Below are positions 1 through 6,933 of a stretch of 25,008 nt of DNA, in pieces. The stretch is from Gammaproteobacteria bacterium (GTDB taxonomy: Bacteria; Pseudomonadota; Gammaproteobacteria; SZUA-229). Position 1 is the stretch's first letter, and every line of letters starts with the position of its first letter. The position numbers were made by a program, and so were the translations under genes. The notes beneath the pieces are model-generated. The model did no database searches, was not told the DNA's origin, and saw only the letters and a program-made list of their open reading frames with translations. The stretch covers positions 1 through 25,008 of the forward strand of contig JAPHRB010000171.1 in assembly GCA_026197015.1 (NCBI GenBank), given 5' to 3'.

Positions 1-162
1 CTGATACTCTGCAAAAACAACAAATATTAATACACACGACATCAATATCAACCATGGAAATAATATAACCGGCCATAATTTTCGCATAACCATAACGCCT
101 AAATCCATGGCTTCCCAGGGCGTGCGCTGTCTGAGTGCGATTATGATTTTATCTAATTGCAC
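1..162 (-). CDS. Membrane protein of the RDD/SpoIIM cluster, N-terminal part only
   Basis: The reading frame is open over 54 codons from a GTG at 162 to the window edge, so the rest of the gene lies outside. The GTG overlaps the last 14 bases of the SpoIIM-family gene, with an AGG eight bases upstream, which indicates translational coupling. The peptide carries the motif PWEAMDLG at about residues 15-22 followed by a hydrophobic stretch (about 30-50) that looks like a first membrane helix. Proteins with this N-terminus follow RDD and SpoIIM-family genes in many proteobacteria, usually near DUF58 and MoxR-type ATPase genes. Their function is unknown. The family placement comes from remembered resemblance and context. 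Confidence 0.6.
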   Translation of the reverse strand, partial: MQLDKIIIALRQRTPWEAMDLGVMVMRKLWPVILFPWLILMSCVLIFVVFAEYQ

Positions 163-1174
163 GTTGACGACCTAATAACATAAAATATGCAATTAATACT
201 ATCCAGTTAATTATTCCAACTGTATATTTAACAACAGAGGGTACATCAGTCATTGATGACCAGTAAGCTTCAATAAAAGCTGCTATAACAAACATGACTG
301 CAACGCCGTACATCATATATACTGCTTCACGTGCATTATCAATTAACGATCGAATTCGGCTTTTTCTTCCTGGGTTAATAATTGAAAAACCCAGTTTAAA
401 TCCAGCAGCACCAGACAACACAATAGCCGTTAACTCCATTGCGCTATGACCAGATACAAAAGGCCAGAAAGTTGAACTGTAACCTATAAATGTTAAGTAA
501 CCTGCCACACCACCAATAGTTAAACCATTAAAAACAAGGGTTAGCAGTGAACCAATTCCGAAGACTAAACCACTTGCGAATGTCCTTAGTCCAATTCCAG
601 TATTATTAAAAATATAAAAGCCAAACATTTCAAAATCGCTGCCCGAATTTCTATCTCGACCGATCTTATCCTGTGATGGGTCATACATTGATTCCATTTG
701 GGCCAGTTGCTCTCCTGAAATTACCGTATACACCATATCTGGATAATATTGCAATGTGACTAACATTCCACAAAAGGTACCAAAGAATAAAACTGAAGAC
801 AACAAAACCCAACGCCACTCTTTTCTTACCGACTGAGAAAACCCTGTGGTAAAATATATCAACACAGCTGCTAACATATGTGTTTTACGTTTGTAGTATA
901 TTTGATGAGCATTGATTACGAGTTTTTCTAAGCGTTCGACTAATAAAGGGCTATAATGCCTTGAACGTGACAACGAAAGATGATGACATAATAATCGGTA
1001 ATTTTCGGGAAAGTTTTCTTCAGATTCTGAAACTTCCGAGTGCTGTTTTTTTATTCTATTTGATTCATTACTTTGCAGTCGTTTATTTAAAGTAGACTTA
1101 TCATCTGCAAGGAGCATATTTTCAAGTTCACTCCAGAATGAATCATATTTTTTTTCAAACTCACTTTGCTTCAT
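149..1174 (-). CDS. Stage II sporulation protein M (SpoIIM/DUF95) family membrane protein
   Basis: The 341-residue protein has a charged soluble N-terminus (about residues 1-100) and then several membrane helices. The core segment contains GHSAMELTAIVLSG followed by G-F-x-L-G, the His/Glu-bearing helix typical of the SpoIIM/DUF95 family. In non-sporulating proteobacteria the family sits in clusters with RDD, DUF58 and MoxR genes and has no proven role, so the sporulation name is historical. The ATG overlaps the stop of the upstream RDD gene by four bases (ATGA), and the next gene starts inside this one. The three are therefore probably one transcript. Confidence 0.8.
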   Translation of the reverse strand: MKQSEFEKKYDSFWSELENMLLADDKSTLNKRLQSNESNRIKKQHSEVSESEENFPENYRLLCHHLSLSRSRHYSPLLVERLEKLVINAHQIYYKRKTHMLAAVLIYFTTGFSQSVRKEWRWVLLSSVLFFGTFCGMLVTLQYYPDMVYTVISGEQLAQMESMYDPSQDKIGRDRNSGSDFEMFGFYIFNNTGIGLRTFASGLVFGIGSLLTLVFNGLTIGGVAGYLTFIGYSSTFWPFVSGHSAMELTAIVLSGAAGFKLGFSIINPGRKSRIRSLIDNAREAVYMMYGVAVMFVIAAFIEAYWSSMTDVPSVVKYTVGIINWIVLIAYFMLLGRQRAIR

Positions 1175-1863
1175 TTTCGCCCTAACAACCCATTAGCAAT
1201 ACCCAGCAACTTGTTTTTAGTCATTCTATGCTCAGGTATATCAAGTGAATTTAAAATTACAGCTAACTCCTGCATTCTCTCATCTGAGAGTTGCTGAGAA
1301 CGTTCTGCATAACGTATGATTGATTGTTGTTCTTTAAGATTTAGTTCATATGCAGGTTTTATAGCAGCGTGTTCTGGAATACTGCTAATACCTGTAGAAT
1401 GGTTAACATAAACTACAATTGTATCTGCTGCTAAATCACCAAGCCGTTGAAATTTGTCATTCAATAACATTGATGCAAAACCAAGACCATAAAAGAATGG
1501 TAAAAAATCAACCGTTCTAAGAATATTCCTTAACATTGATGGCGACCAGCCTACCGGTGTTCCGTCGCTATTTAAAACCTGTATATTTAGAAACTTTTTA
1601 CCCGGTGTCATGCCTTTATTAAAGACTTCAAATAAAACGGGATAAAACCATTCCATAAAGAAAAAACCGATCAACATCAGACCTGATCCAAACTTTCCAA
1701 GCAGCCCCGATATTATAGCTAACAAGGCATAGATTAGACCTCTAATGATAAGATCGACTACCCAGGCAACGCTACGCGGCCAGACACCTGCAACTCTAAG
1801 ATGTATATCAACACCTTCCGGTGTCTGGATAGTATTTACCGAATCGAGTAATTTTGATTCCAT
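1171..1863 (-). CDS. RDD family membrane protein
   Basis: The protein is 230 residues long. Near the N-terminus it has the family's Arg...Asp pattern (RSVAWVVDLIIRG, about residues 30-42) within the first membrane helix. Further hydrophobic segments follow, then the stretch KGMTPGKKFLNIQV, which is characteristic of RDD proteins (TPGK followed by a beta strand). The C-terminal 70 residues are soluble. The function of this family is poorly defined; transport roles have been shown for some members elsewhere. It is the first gene of the minus-strand cluster. I see no strong ribosome-binding site before its ATG. Confidence 0.8.
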   Translation of the reverse strand: MESKLLDSVNTIQTPEGVDIHLRVAGVWPRSVAWVVDLIIRGLIYALLAIISGLLGKFGSGLMLIGFFFMEWFYPVLFEVFNKGMTPGKKFLNIQVLNSDGTPVGWSPSMLRNILRTVDFLPFFYGLGFASMLLNDKFQRLGDLAADTIVVYVNHSTGISSIPEHAAIKPAYELNLKEQQSIIRYAERSQQLSDERMQELAVILNSLDIPEHRMTKNKLLGIANGLLGRK

Positions 1864-1949
1864 TATTAACTGATTATTTCCATTAACATTAGCTGACTAA
1901 TCATTCTGAGCAAATTGTATATAAATACACTTAAATGCCAGTTTCATAA

Positions 1950-2129
1950 TCACTTAAAACTTAAAGGTTTTATCCTTTTTGCCGATTTTTCGAGAATATC
2001 GATCTTTTCACTTTTTGTCGCTGCTTGCCAGCCTTTAATTTCATTTAATGTTCGGCCACAGCCAATACATACATCCTTTTTATCAAGGCAACAATTACGT
2101 AAACAGGGGGATTCGACCTTATCAACCAT
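1950..2129 (-). CDS. Small DUF1289 family protein
   Basis: This 59-residue protein begins MVDKVESPCLRNCCLD. It keeps the family's cysteine pattern: SPC at residues 7-9, further cysteines at 13-14, then CIGCGRTLNEIKGW (21-34), which matches the DUF1289 signature CxGCxRTxxEIxxW. The four-cysteine arrangement suggests a bound metal, which is inference. The C-terminus is Lys-rich. AGGA lies only two bases before the ATG, which is unusually close. The gene lies 86 bases upstream of the RDD gene on the same strand, so it could be co-transcribed with it. No enzymatic role is known for the family. Confidence 0.8.
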   Translation of the reverse strand: MVDKVESPCLRNCCLDKKDVCIGCGRTLNEIKGWQAATKSEKIDILEKSAKRIKPLSFK

Positions 2130-2214
2130 TATCCTATATTAACATTATGCTGAGTTATCATCCTGAAATGATTAAAAGTTCTCATTTTTTAATAATTACA
2201 GGCCTATAATTACT

Positions 2215-2254
2215 TAATATATGTCAAACATATATTAGCAAATGATTATATACT
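2215..2254 (+). promoter_or_regulatory. Promoter with a perfect 10-bp inverted repeat
   Basis: TAATATATGT (2215-2224) and ACATATATTA (2228-2237) form a perfect 10-bp inverted repeat around CAA. A TATACT hexamer resembling a -10 element lies at 2249-2254, placing the repeat over the -35 region. No good -35 hexamer is present, so an activator or a repressor bound at the repeat is plausible. The promoter would drive the small gene at 2284. A related palindrome and TATACT occur in front of the RND efflux operon at 16763-16794. Confidence 0.5.
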
Positions 2255-2283
2255 GCTTGTAACTAATGTTATGGAGAATAATC

Positions 2284-2586
2284 ATGTGTTTAAAAATTGA
2301 AGATTTAAATGAACTGGGCACTGTTAAAGCCTTAATGGCGATGAGCTTGAATTCTATAATTGAAGATATATTCGACATTAAACAAAATAAAATAAAATTA
2401 AGCCTTAATTTACGCTCCGATCTTAGAATGAGCTCAAACCAGGAAGTTTTACTGGCAGATGCAATTACCGATTATTTTGATGGCAGCCAGCCTGATCTTA
2501 AACAGGTGCAAACCCTGGATAATCTGTTTGATTTAGTTGTAGAGCAAGAATTCAAACACTTACCTGAAGACGCTTTTCTAATGTAA
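2284..2586 (+). CDS. Small hypothetical protein with acyl-carrier-like sequence pattern
   Basis: I start the gene at the ATG at 2284 because GGAG at 2273-2276 is correctly spaced from it. An in-frame ATG at 2266 lacks such a site. The product is 100 residues, acidic, with no signal peptide or membrane helix. I do not recognise it with certainty. Residues 22-90 can be laid over acyl carrier proteins: II-E-x-x-x-x-I-K-Q, then LRSDL at 43-47, AITDYFD at 60-66, and a TLDNLFDLV helix near the end. Ser51 would fall on the phosphopantetheine serine, but the usual DSL context reads SSN. It may be a carrier-like protein or a degenerate relative. The resemblance is by eye only. Confidence 0.55.
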   Translation: MCLKIEDLNELGTVKALMAMSLNSIIEDIFDIKQNKIKLSLNLRSDLRMSSNQEVLLADAITDYFDGSQPDLKQVQTLDNLFDLVVEQEFKHLPEDAFLM

Positions 2587-2644
2587 ATTTCCACTTTTTA
2601 ATCAATAATTTCTGACTATGTAGAAAAACTGGATAATTAAAGGC

Positions 2645-2668
2645 GATCTTCAATTGATATAGAAGATC
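2645..2668 (+). terminator. Possible hairpin terminator after the small carrier-like gene
   Basis: GATCTTC (2645-2651) and GAAGATC (2662-2668) form a perfect 7-bp stem with a 10-base loop, 58 bases after the stop of the gene ending at 2586. The following sequence is T-rich but interrupted, so termination would be inefficient. It may only be a chance inverted repeat. Confidence 0.3.
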
Positions 2669-2791
2669 AGCTTATTGTTTATTGATACATTGCTGAGTAC
2701 AGGACTTTTAAGAACATTTCGGGATTCAGGAAAGCCCCACCCCATGCCTTATCAAAATCAGCATTTTGTTTTAAAGCTATAATCTCGTCTA

Positions 2792-3067
2792 ATGCCAATG
2801 GACCTATCAAAAATGTTAGTTGCTTTAGATTTTTATTATAGCGAGGCCCAAAAAATCATTATCATTACCCCACCATGCAAAAAACATGAGAGTGAAGTTT
2901 TTATTAATGAATTAAGAAAAACCTATTTACCAAACCGCATTCTATCTGTTATGTCCGAAGGTAATGACTTAGATCTTCAAACTCAAACCATAACTATAGC
3001 TGAGGGTAAAACTACTAAAAATGGAAGAACAACAGCTTATGTGTGTAAGTTAGGTTCATGTGAGTAA
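2792..3067 (+). pseudogene. C-terminal remnant of a DUF255/YyaL-type thioredoxin-domain protein
   Basis: The 91-residue frame ends in NGRTTAYVCKLGSCE, which closely matches the conserved extreme C-terminus of the long (about 650-700 aa) YyaL/DUF255 proteins, where a TAYVC..xxC motif closes the protein. The preceding part (MLVALDFYYSEAQKIIII, then ELRKTYLPNR) fits the last domain of that family. Everything upstream is missing: an in-frame TAA lies at 2780-2782, and no ribosome-binding site precedes the ATG at 2792. It is most likely the leftover 3' end of a deleted gene. A short protein that is still expressed cannot be excluded. Confidence 0.6.
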
Positions 3068-3124
3068 CCTACAGATAATCCACACATATTTTCACAACAA
3101 TTGAATAACCTCTAAACACATATA

Positions 3125-3613
3125 TTATTCTGACGTACTTTGAATATATTCATGTGGAATTGAATCAAAAGAGTAAACACTGCCTTTTTCAGTTTTGGCA
3201 AATAATTCTGCGTTAGTTTTAGTCGAAAAAGGTACGGCTTCAGGTGCATCCATACCACCGATACGGTCACTACCTAATACAAACCAGGCTGTCTTCGCAT
3301 TTATCCAGTTATCTTCTCCTGGATTATCCCATTCAGCATTCGACATATCGTTTACATATATTGCCGCAATATTTTTAGGCTCTTCAGGAGACATTGTGAA
3401 TGCAATTGTGTCACGAACTGAAGTAAACCACAGTACTTTATCATCTGTAAGAATAATCTGCCCTTTAGGGCCCTTATGATAAACCACTGTCATTAAACAA
3501 TAGTAGCCATTTGCTTCTCGAGTTAATGTTTGAGCTGCAGGTATTTCAGCAGGAGGTGTCTTCTCACAGGCAGTTAAAGCAACTATAAATATCAGGGTTA
3601 AAAATTTGTACAT
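3125..3613 (-). CDS. nosL: NosL, outer-membrane copper-binding lipoprotein
   Basis: NosL delivers Cu(I) for assembly of nitrous oxide reductase in the periplasm. I use the ATG at 3613, giving 162 residues, because it puts a short Lys-containing n-region, a hydrophobic segment and the lipobox LTAC (Cys16) at the very start; AGAGA lies five bases before it. The frame is open upstream to a TTG at 3649, but that start would bury the lipoprotein signal. The mature protein has Cys39-Leu-Met41 followed by HKGPKGQIIL, matching the copper-binding C-x-M and GPxGQI pattern of NosL. It follows nosY in the same direction after a 239-base gap and has its own FNR/DNR-type promoter. Confidence 0.85.
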   Translation of the reverse strand: MYKFLTLIFIVALTACEKTPPAEIPAAQTLTREANGYYCLMTVVYHKGPKGQIILTDDKVLWFTSVRDTIAFTMSPEEPKNIAAIYVNDMSNAEWDNPGEDNWINAKTAWFVLGSDRIGGMDAPEAVPFSTKTNAELFAKTEKGSVYSFDSIPHEYIQSTSE

Positions 3614-3652
3614 AATATCTCTGCTATATTTTCTCTTATTCACTTGCAAGTA

Positions 3653-3693
3653 ATTTTAGTGGAAATCGAATAATCTGCATTGACAAAAGTCAC
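3653..3693 (-). promoter_or_regulatory. FNR/DNR-type promoter of nosL
   Basis: On the minus strand GTGACTTTTGTCAA (3693-3680) matches the TTGAY-N4-RTCAA box of FNR/ANR/DNR regulators at nine of ten positions. A TAAAAT hexamer (five of six to TATAAT) lies 21 bases downstream at 3658-3653. This is the class II arrangement, with the box centred near -41.5 and a start predicted at about 3645. The nosL ATG at 3613 follows after a leader of about 33 bases. Confidence 0.65.
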
Positions 3694-3852
3694 TGAAATC
3701 TCAATACAGGCATTTCACCGGGCTCCTGCACTACTTTTCTGTCCGCTCTTTGCCTATTAAAGGGCTTTACATGAGATATTTTAAGAAATAACGGGTAAAC
3801 ATTTATTAACATAAATACCGCCATATTTAAGACTCAAGAATAATGACTATTT

Positions 3853-4680
3853 TTACAATTCTCTTTTCTGAAACAAAAATAACGTTAACATCAGGGGAAT
3901 AACAACCCAGAGAGACATTACACTTATGAGCAGCGTGCCACTCATTCCTGCTTCGCTAGCAATACCTGCAATACCCGCTGCATCACTTACACCTTCAAAC
4001 ATACTTAAATTAAAGATTCGATAACTGTCTGTCGGGCTTATCAGCATTAATATAGAAAATAGTTTCTGACCAATTAACTGTCCTTCATCCATTAACAAAG
4101 CACCAAACAATATCAGATCATAAATGACAACAAACACTAACCACAAGCCAATTGCTGTACCCGCTGCTGTTGCTCTTTCTTTTACCGACACACTCACCAG
4201 GTAACCCAGCGCAATAAACACAGCACCAAGAACCAGTGAGCTTAACATCATCGTGACATAAGCCTGCCAGCCTTCGAGGCTGCCACCGGTAAATACTGTC
4301 ATTAAAATTATGGCGCCGCCGTAACCAGCGAAGATAGCCATAAATAAAATACTTAGGTGACCGAGAAACTTACCCATAATAACTTGCCAGCGTGACACTG
4401 GATAAGTTAATAACAACATCATGGTACCCCGCTCAAACTCACCCACTAATGCATCAAACGAAAGCATCAGAGCAATTAAAGGTATTAGATAAACACTCAG
4501 GCTAGATAAACTAATAACAGTAATATCAAGATCACTGGCTTTTACTGACCCTGTGGGTGCCGAACCCAGTAATGATAAAGCTAATGCCAGTGAGCCAAGC
4601 AAAATTATTGCTGCAGCAATCCAGCGGTTACGTAAACCGTCACGTATTTCTTTCATCGCAAGCACCCACAACATCTTCAT
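3853..4680 (-). CDS. nosY: NosY, ABC-2 type permease of the NosDFY transporter
   Basis: The protein has 275 residues and about six membrane helices. It starts with MLWVLAMKEIRDGLRNRW, the amphipathic entry typical of ABC-2 permeases, and contains the GEFERGTMMLLLTYPVSR segment that meets the ATPase. In the Nos system NosFY forms the membrane part of the complex that supports CuZ maturation with NosD. Its ATG overlaps the nosF stop by four bases (ATGA), so the two are translationally coupled. The length is normal for the family. Confidence 0.92.
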   Translation of the reverse strand: MKMLWVLAMKEIRDGLRNRWIAAAIILLGSLALALSLLGSAPTGSVKASDLDITVISLSSLSVYLIPLIALMLSFDALVGEFERGTMMLLLTYPVSRWQVIMGKFLGHLSILFMAIFAGYGGAIILMTVFTGGSLEGWQAYVTMMLSSLVLGAVFIALGYLVSVSVKERATAAGTAIGLWLVFVVIYDLILFGALLMDEGQLIGQKLFSILMLISPTDSYRIFNLSMFEGVSDAAGIAGIASEAGMSGTLLISVMSLWVVIPLMLTLFLFQKREL

Positions 4681-5612
4681 GATGGGTTTCCAGACATAAA
4701 GTGAGTATAAAGCTCATCGAGTCGTGGCGGCATAATTTGCATATCCTGAACGATATCACCTAAATTACTAATGTGACGAATTATAGGCATCTTTTCATGC
4801 ATATCACAGGACAGATTAAAACTCTGATTATTAACCTCGGTGACATTTACGCTTGAACCCATGCGTTCAGCAACACTCGAAGCCTGACCCGGTGTAACAG
4901 TTACTTTTACACGAACAGGTAACGTTGCCTGTTGATAAAGTTCATCTAAAGTACCACAGGCAACCACTACACCTTTTTTCAATATAACAAAACGACTCGC
5001 TCTGGTTTCAACTTCCTGCAAGGCATGGGATGAAATGATTGAAGTCGCGCCTTCTTTTTGTAAACCGTCAATTAACTCATAAAAATGCTGGCGTAAAATT
5101 GGATCAAGTCCGGTTGTAGGCTCATCAAGAAAAAGTAACTGCGGGTTACCCAGCATTGCCTGCGCTAGCCCCAAACGTTGACGCATACCTTTTGAATAGG
5201 TACCCACTCGACGTTTTGAAGCATCACCCAGACCAACCAGATCCAGTAGTTTTACACATTCTACTTTACTGGCACCTTTTAACTGGGCATAAAATGTAAG
5301 CACTTCACGCCCCGTCATGGCTTCATAAAATGCGACACTTTCAGGTAAATAACCTAGAGACAAACCCTGGGCAACAGCTGCACTGAAGGCGGGATCGTGA
5401 CCGAGCACTTTAATGACACCACTTGTCGGGCGCGTTAAACCCAGCATCATCTTTATTAAAGACGTTTTGCCTGCACCATTGTGACCAACCAGTACAATAC
5501 ATTCACCTGATTGAATTGATAAATTTACATCATGTAGTACCGCTTCATTTGCATAACGTTTATTTACTGACTGCAGTGAAATTACTTCACTTGCTGAATT
5601 TAACGTAACCAT
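4677..5612 (-). CDS. nosF: NosF, ABC transporter ATPase for N2O reductase maturation
   Basis: This is a complete 311-residue ABC ATPase. It has Walker A GHNGAGKT (43-50), the signature YSKGMRQRLGLAQ, Walker B LLFLDEPTTGLD and the switch-region SSHAL. The last 80 residues form a separate C-terminal domain, as in other NosF proteins. It powers NosY/NosD in cofactor assembly of NosZ. The gene starts three bases after the nosD stop, with a GAGA ribosome-binding site inside the end of nosD. Confidence 0.93.
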   Translation of the reverse strand: MVTLNSASEVISLQSVNKRYANEAVLHDVNLSIQSGECIVLVGHNGAGKTSLIKMMLGLTRPTSGVIKVLGHDPAFSAAVAQGLSLGYLPESVAFYEAMTGREVLTFYAQLKGASKVECVKLLDLVGLGDASKRRVGTYSKGMRQRLGLAQAMLGNPQLLFLDEPTTGLDPILRQHFYELIDGLQKEGATSIISSHALQEVETRASRFVILKKGVVVACGTLDELYQQATLPVRVKVTVTPGQASSVAERMGSSVNVTEVNNQSFNLSCDMHEKMPIIRHISNLGDIVQDMQIMPPRLDELYTHFMSGNPS

Positions 5613-5615
5613 CGG

Positions 5616-6923
5616 TTAAATCTCTTTAATAACTATTTCTACTTCCGGGGGTTTCATCAGTGGAGCGCTGTCCGTTACACCGCCAGGATGTAATCCGGGG
5701 AATTCAGATTGCGCCCATTTCAATAACTTCACAGATGGACTATTTAACAACAATTTTGCCATAGGGTGTCGCCAGACAATTTGATCTACCAGATCATTTG
5801 GCTTATAAATCTGGTCGGCAATACCATTAGCATCTATATCAAATGATACATTATCACTCCAGTAATTACCTGCACCCTCTTTAGACCATTCAAGATATGT
5901 TGTACCCACATATTTTACCTGAGTACGATTATTTATAAATGAATTTAAATATATTTCATTATTCTGAGACCCGGCGGTAAAGTGGACGCCAATGTCACAG
6001 CCTTCAAATGAATTATTATGTATATTATTATAATTTGCGTTATAAATGAAAACGCATTTTTTTGCGCCACCAGATACACTATTATTTTTAATGCTTGAAT
6101 AATTGGTGAAATTAAAAAACAGACCACGCTCATGATCACCGATTGACTGATTACCAGTTGCAACAATACGATCAGAGAACATTAATGCAAAACCAACATG
6201 GTTATTAATTGAAATATTATTCTTAATTTCGCTATCAAGGGTGTACATATAATGTATAGCGAAACGTAAATCCCTGAGTGTATTTCCTTCAAAAGTATTT
6301 TTAGTGCTGTAATTTACAAAGATACCATCACGCCCGTAACGAATATCATTATTCTTCACAACGGAACCGGGGGTCTTCCATAAATAAATACCATTGCCCC
6401 GATCATTCATTCTATGAAAGGTACTACCAATAATAGTATTGTTACTAACAACCGCCGAGTCGGGGCCTTTTAGATATATACCTATTAAATTATTATCAAA
6501 ATGATTTGAATCAACAACGGCACGATCACCCTCGTCAGTAATAAAAACAGCGCTATCTTCGGTATCATAATCATTACCGGAATGCTGAATATTTAAACCT
6601 TTAATCAATACATCTGGCGCTGAAACGATAATAACGTGTGCTGAACCCTGACCATCAATAATACTCTGTTTATTGCCTGATAAGGTTAATGTTTTATGTA
6701 TATTTATCGAACCTGAATATGTACCCGTAGTCAATATAAGTGTATCGCCGGGTTTTGCTGAATCTATGGCTTTCTGTAAAACACCGTTTCCGGGTGATAC
6801 CTGTATTTCATTAGCCTGAGTGGCAAAAGAAAAAAACAATAAAATGAGTAATAAAACACCCGCCAGCCTGTCAAAAAAAACAGTGCTGGCCGATGAATTA
6901 TCAACTTGTTGATTGAACTGCAA
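5616..6923 (-). CDS. nosD: NosD, periplasmic CASH-domain maturation protein
   Basis: The product is 435 residues: a signal peptide (hydrophobic core about 21-35, cleavage probably after the ATQA near 37), then a long series of parallel beta-helix (CASH/NosD) repeats rich in N-N-x-I and G-I-x-L rungs up to about residue 350, and a C-terminal tail. NosD is the periplasmic partner of NosFY. The start is odd. The frame opens with TTG at 6923, no ATG occurs before the mature region, and no clear ribosome-binding site is present. The gene begins 10 bases after the nosZ stop, so translation probably depends on coupling with nosZ. Confidence 0.9.
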   Translation of the reverse strand: MQFNQQVDNSSASTVFFDRLAGVLLLILLFFSFATQANEIQVSPGNGVLQKAIDSAKPGDTLILTTGTYSGSINIHKTLTLSGNKQSIIDGQGSAHVIIVSAPDVLIKGLNIQHSGNDYDTEDSAVFITDEGDRAVVDSNHFDNNLIGIYLKGPDSAVVSNNTIIGSTFHRMNDRGNGIYLWKTPGSVVKNNDIRYGRDGIFVNYSTKNTFEGNTLRDLRFAIHYMYTLDSEIKNNISINNHVGFALMFSDRIVATGNQSIGDHERGLFFNFTNYSSIKNNSVSGGAKKCVFIYNANYNNIHNNSFEGCDIGVHFTAGSQNNEIYLNSFINNRTQVKYVGTTYLEWSKEGAGNYWSDNVSFDIDANGIADQIYKPNDLVDQIVWRHPMAKLLLNSPSVKLLKWAQSEFPGLHPGGVTDSAPLMKPPEVEIVIKEI

Positions 6924-6933
6924 CGCTTTGATC

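Noticed and set aside
1915..2142. Plus-strand open frame of 75 codons
   Set aside because: It lies antisense to the DUF1289 gene, whose cysteine pattern and conserved motif make the minus strand the coding one.
3195..3479. Plus-strand open frame of 94 codons
   Set aside because: It is entirely inside nosL on the opposite strand and has no recognisable family features.
3687..3812. Minus-strand short frame of about 43 codons between nosY and nosL
   Set aside because: It has no ribosome-binding site and no recognisable features, and it runs into the FNR/DNR-type box of nosL.
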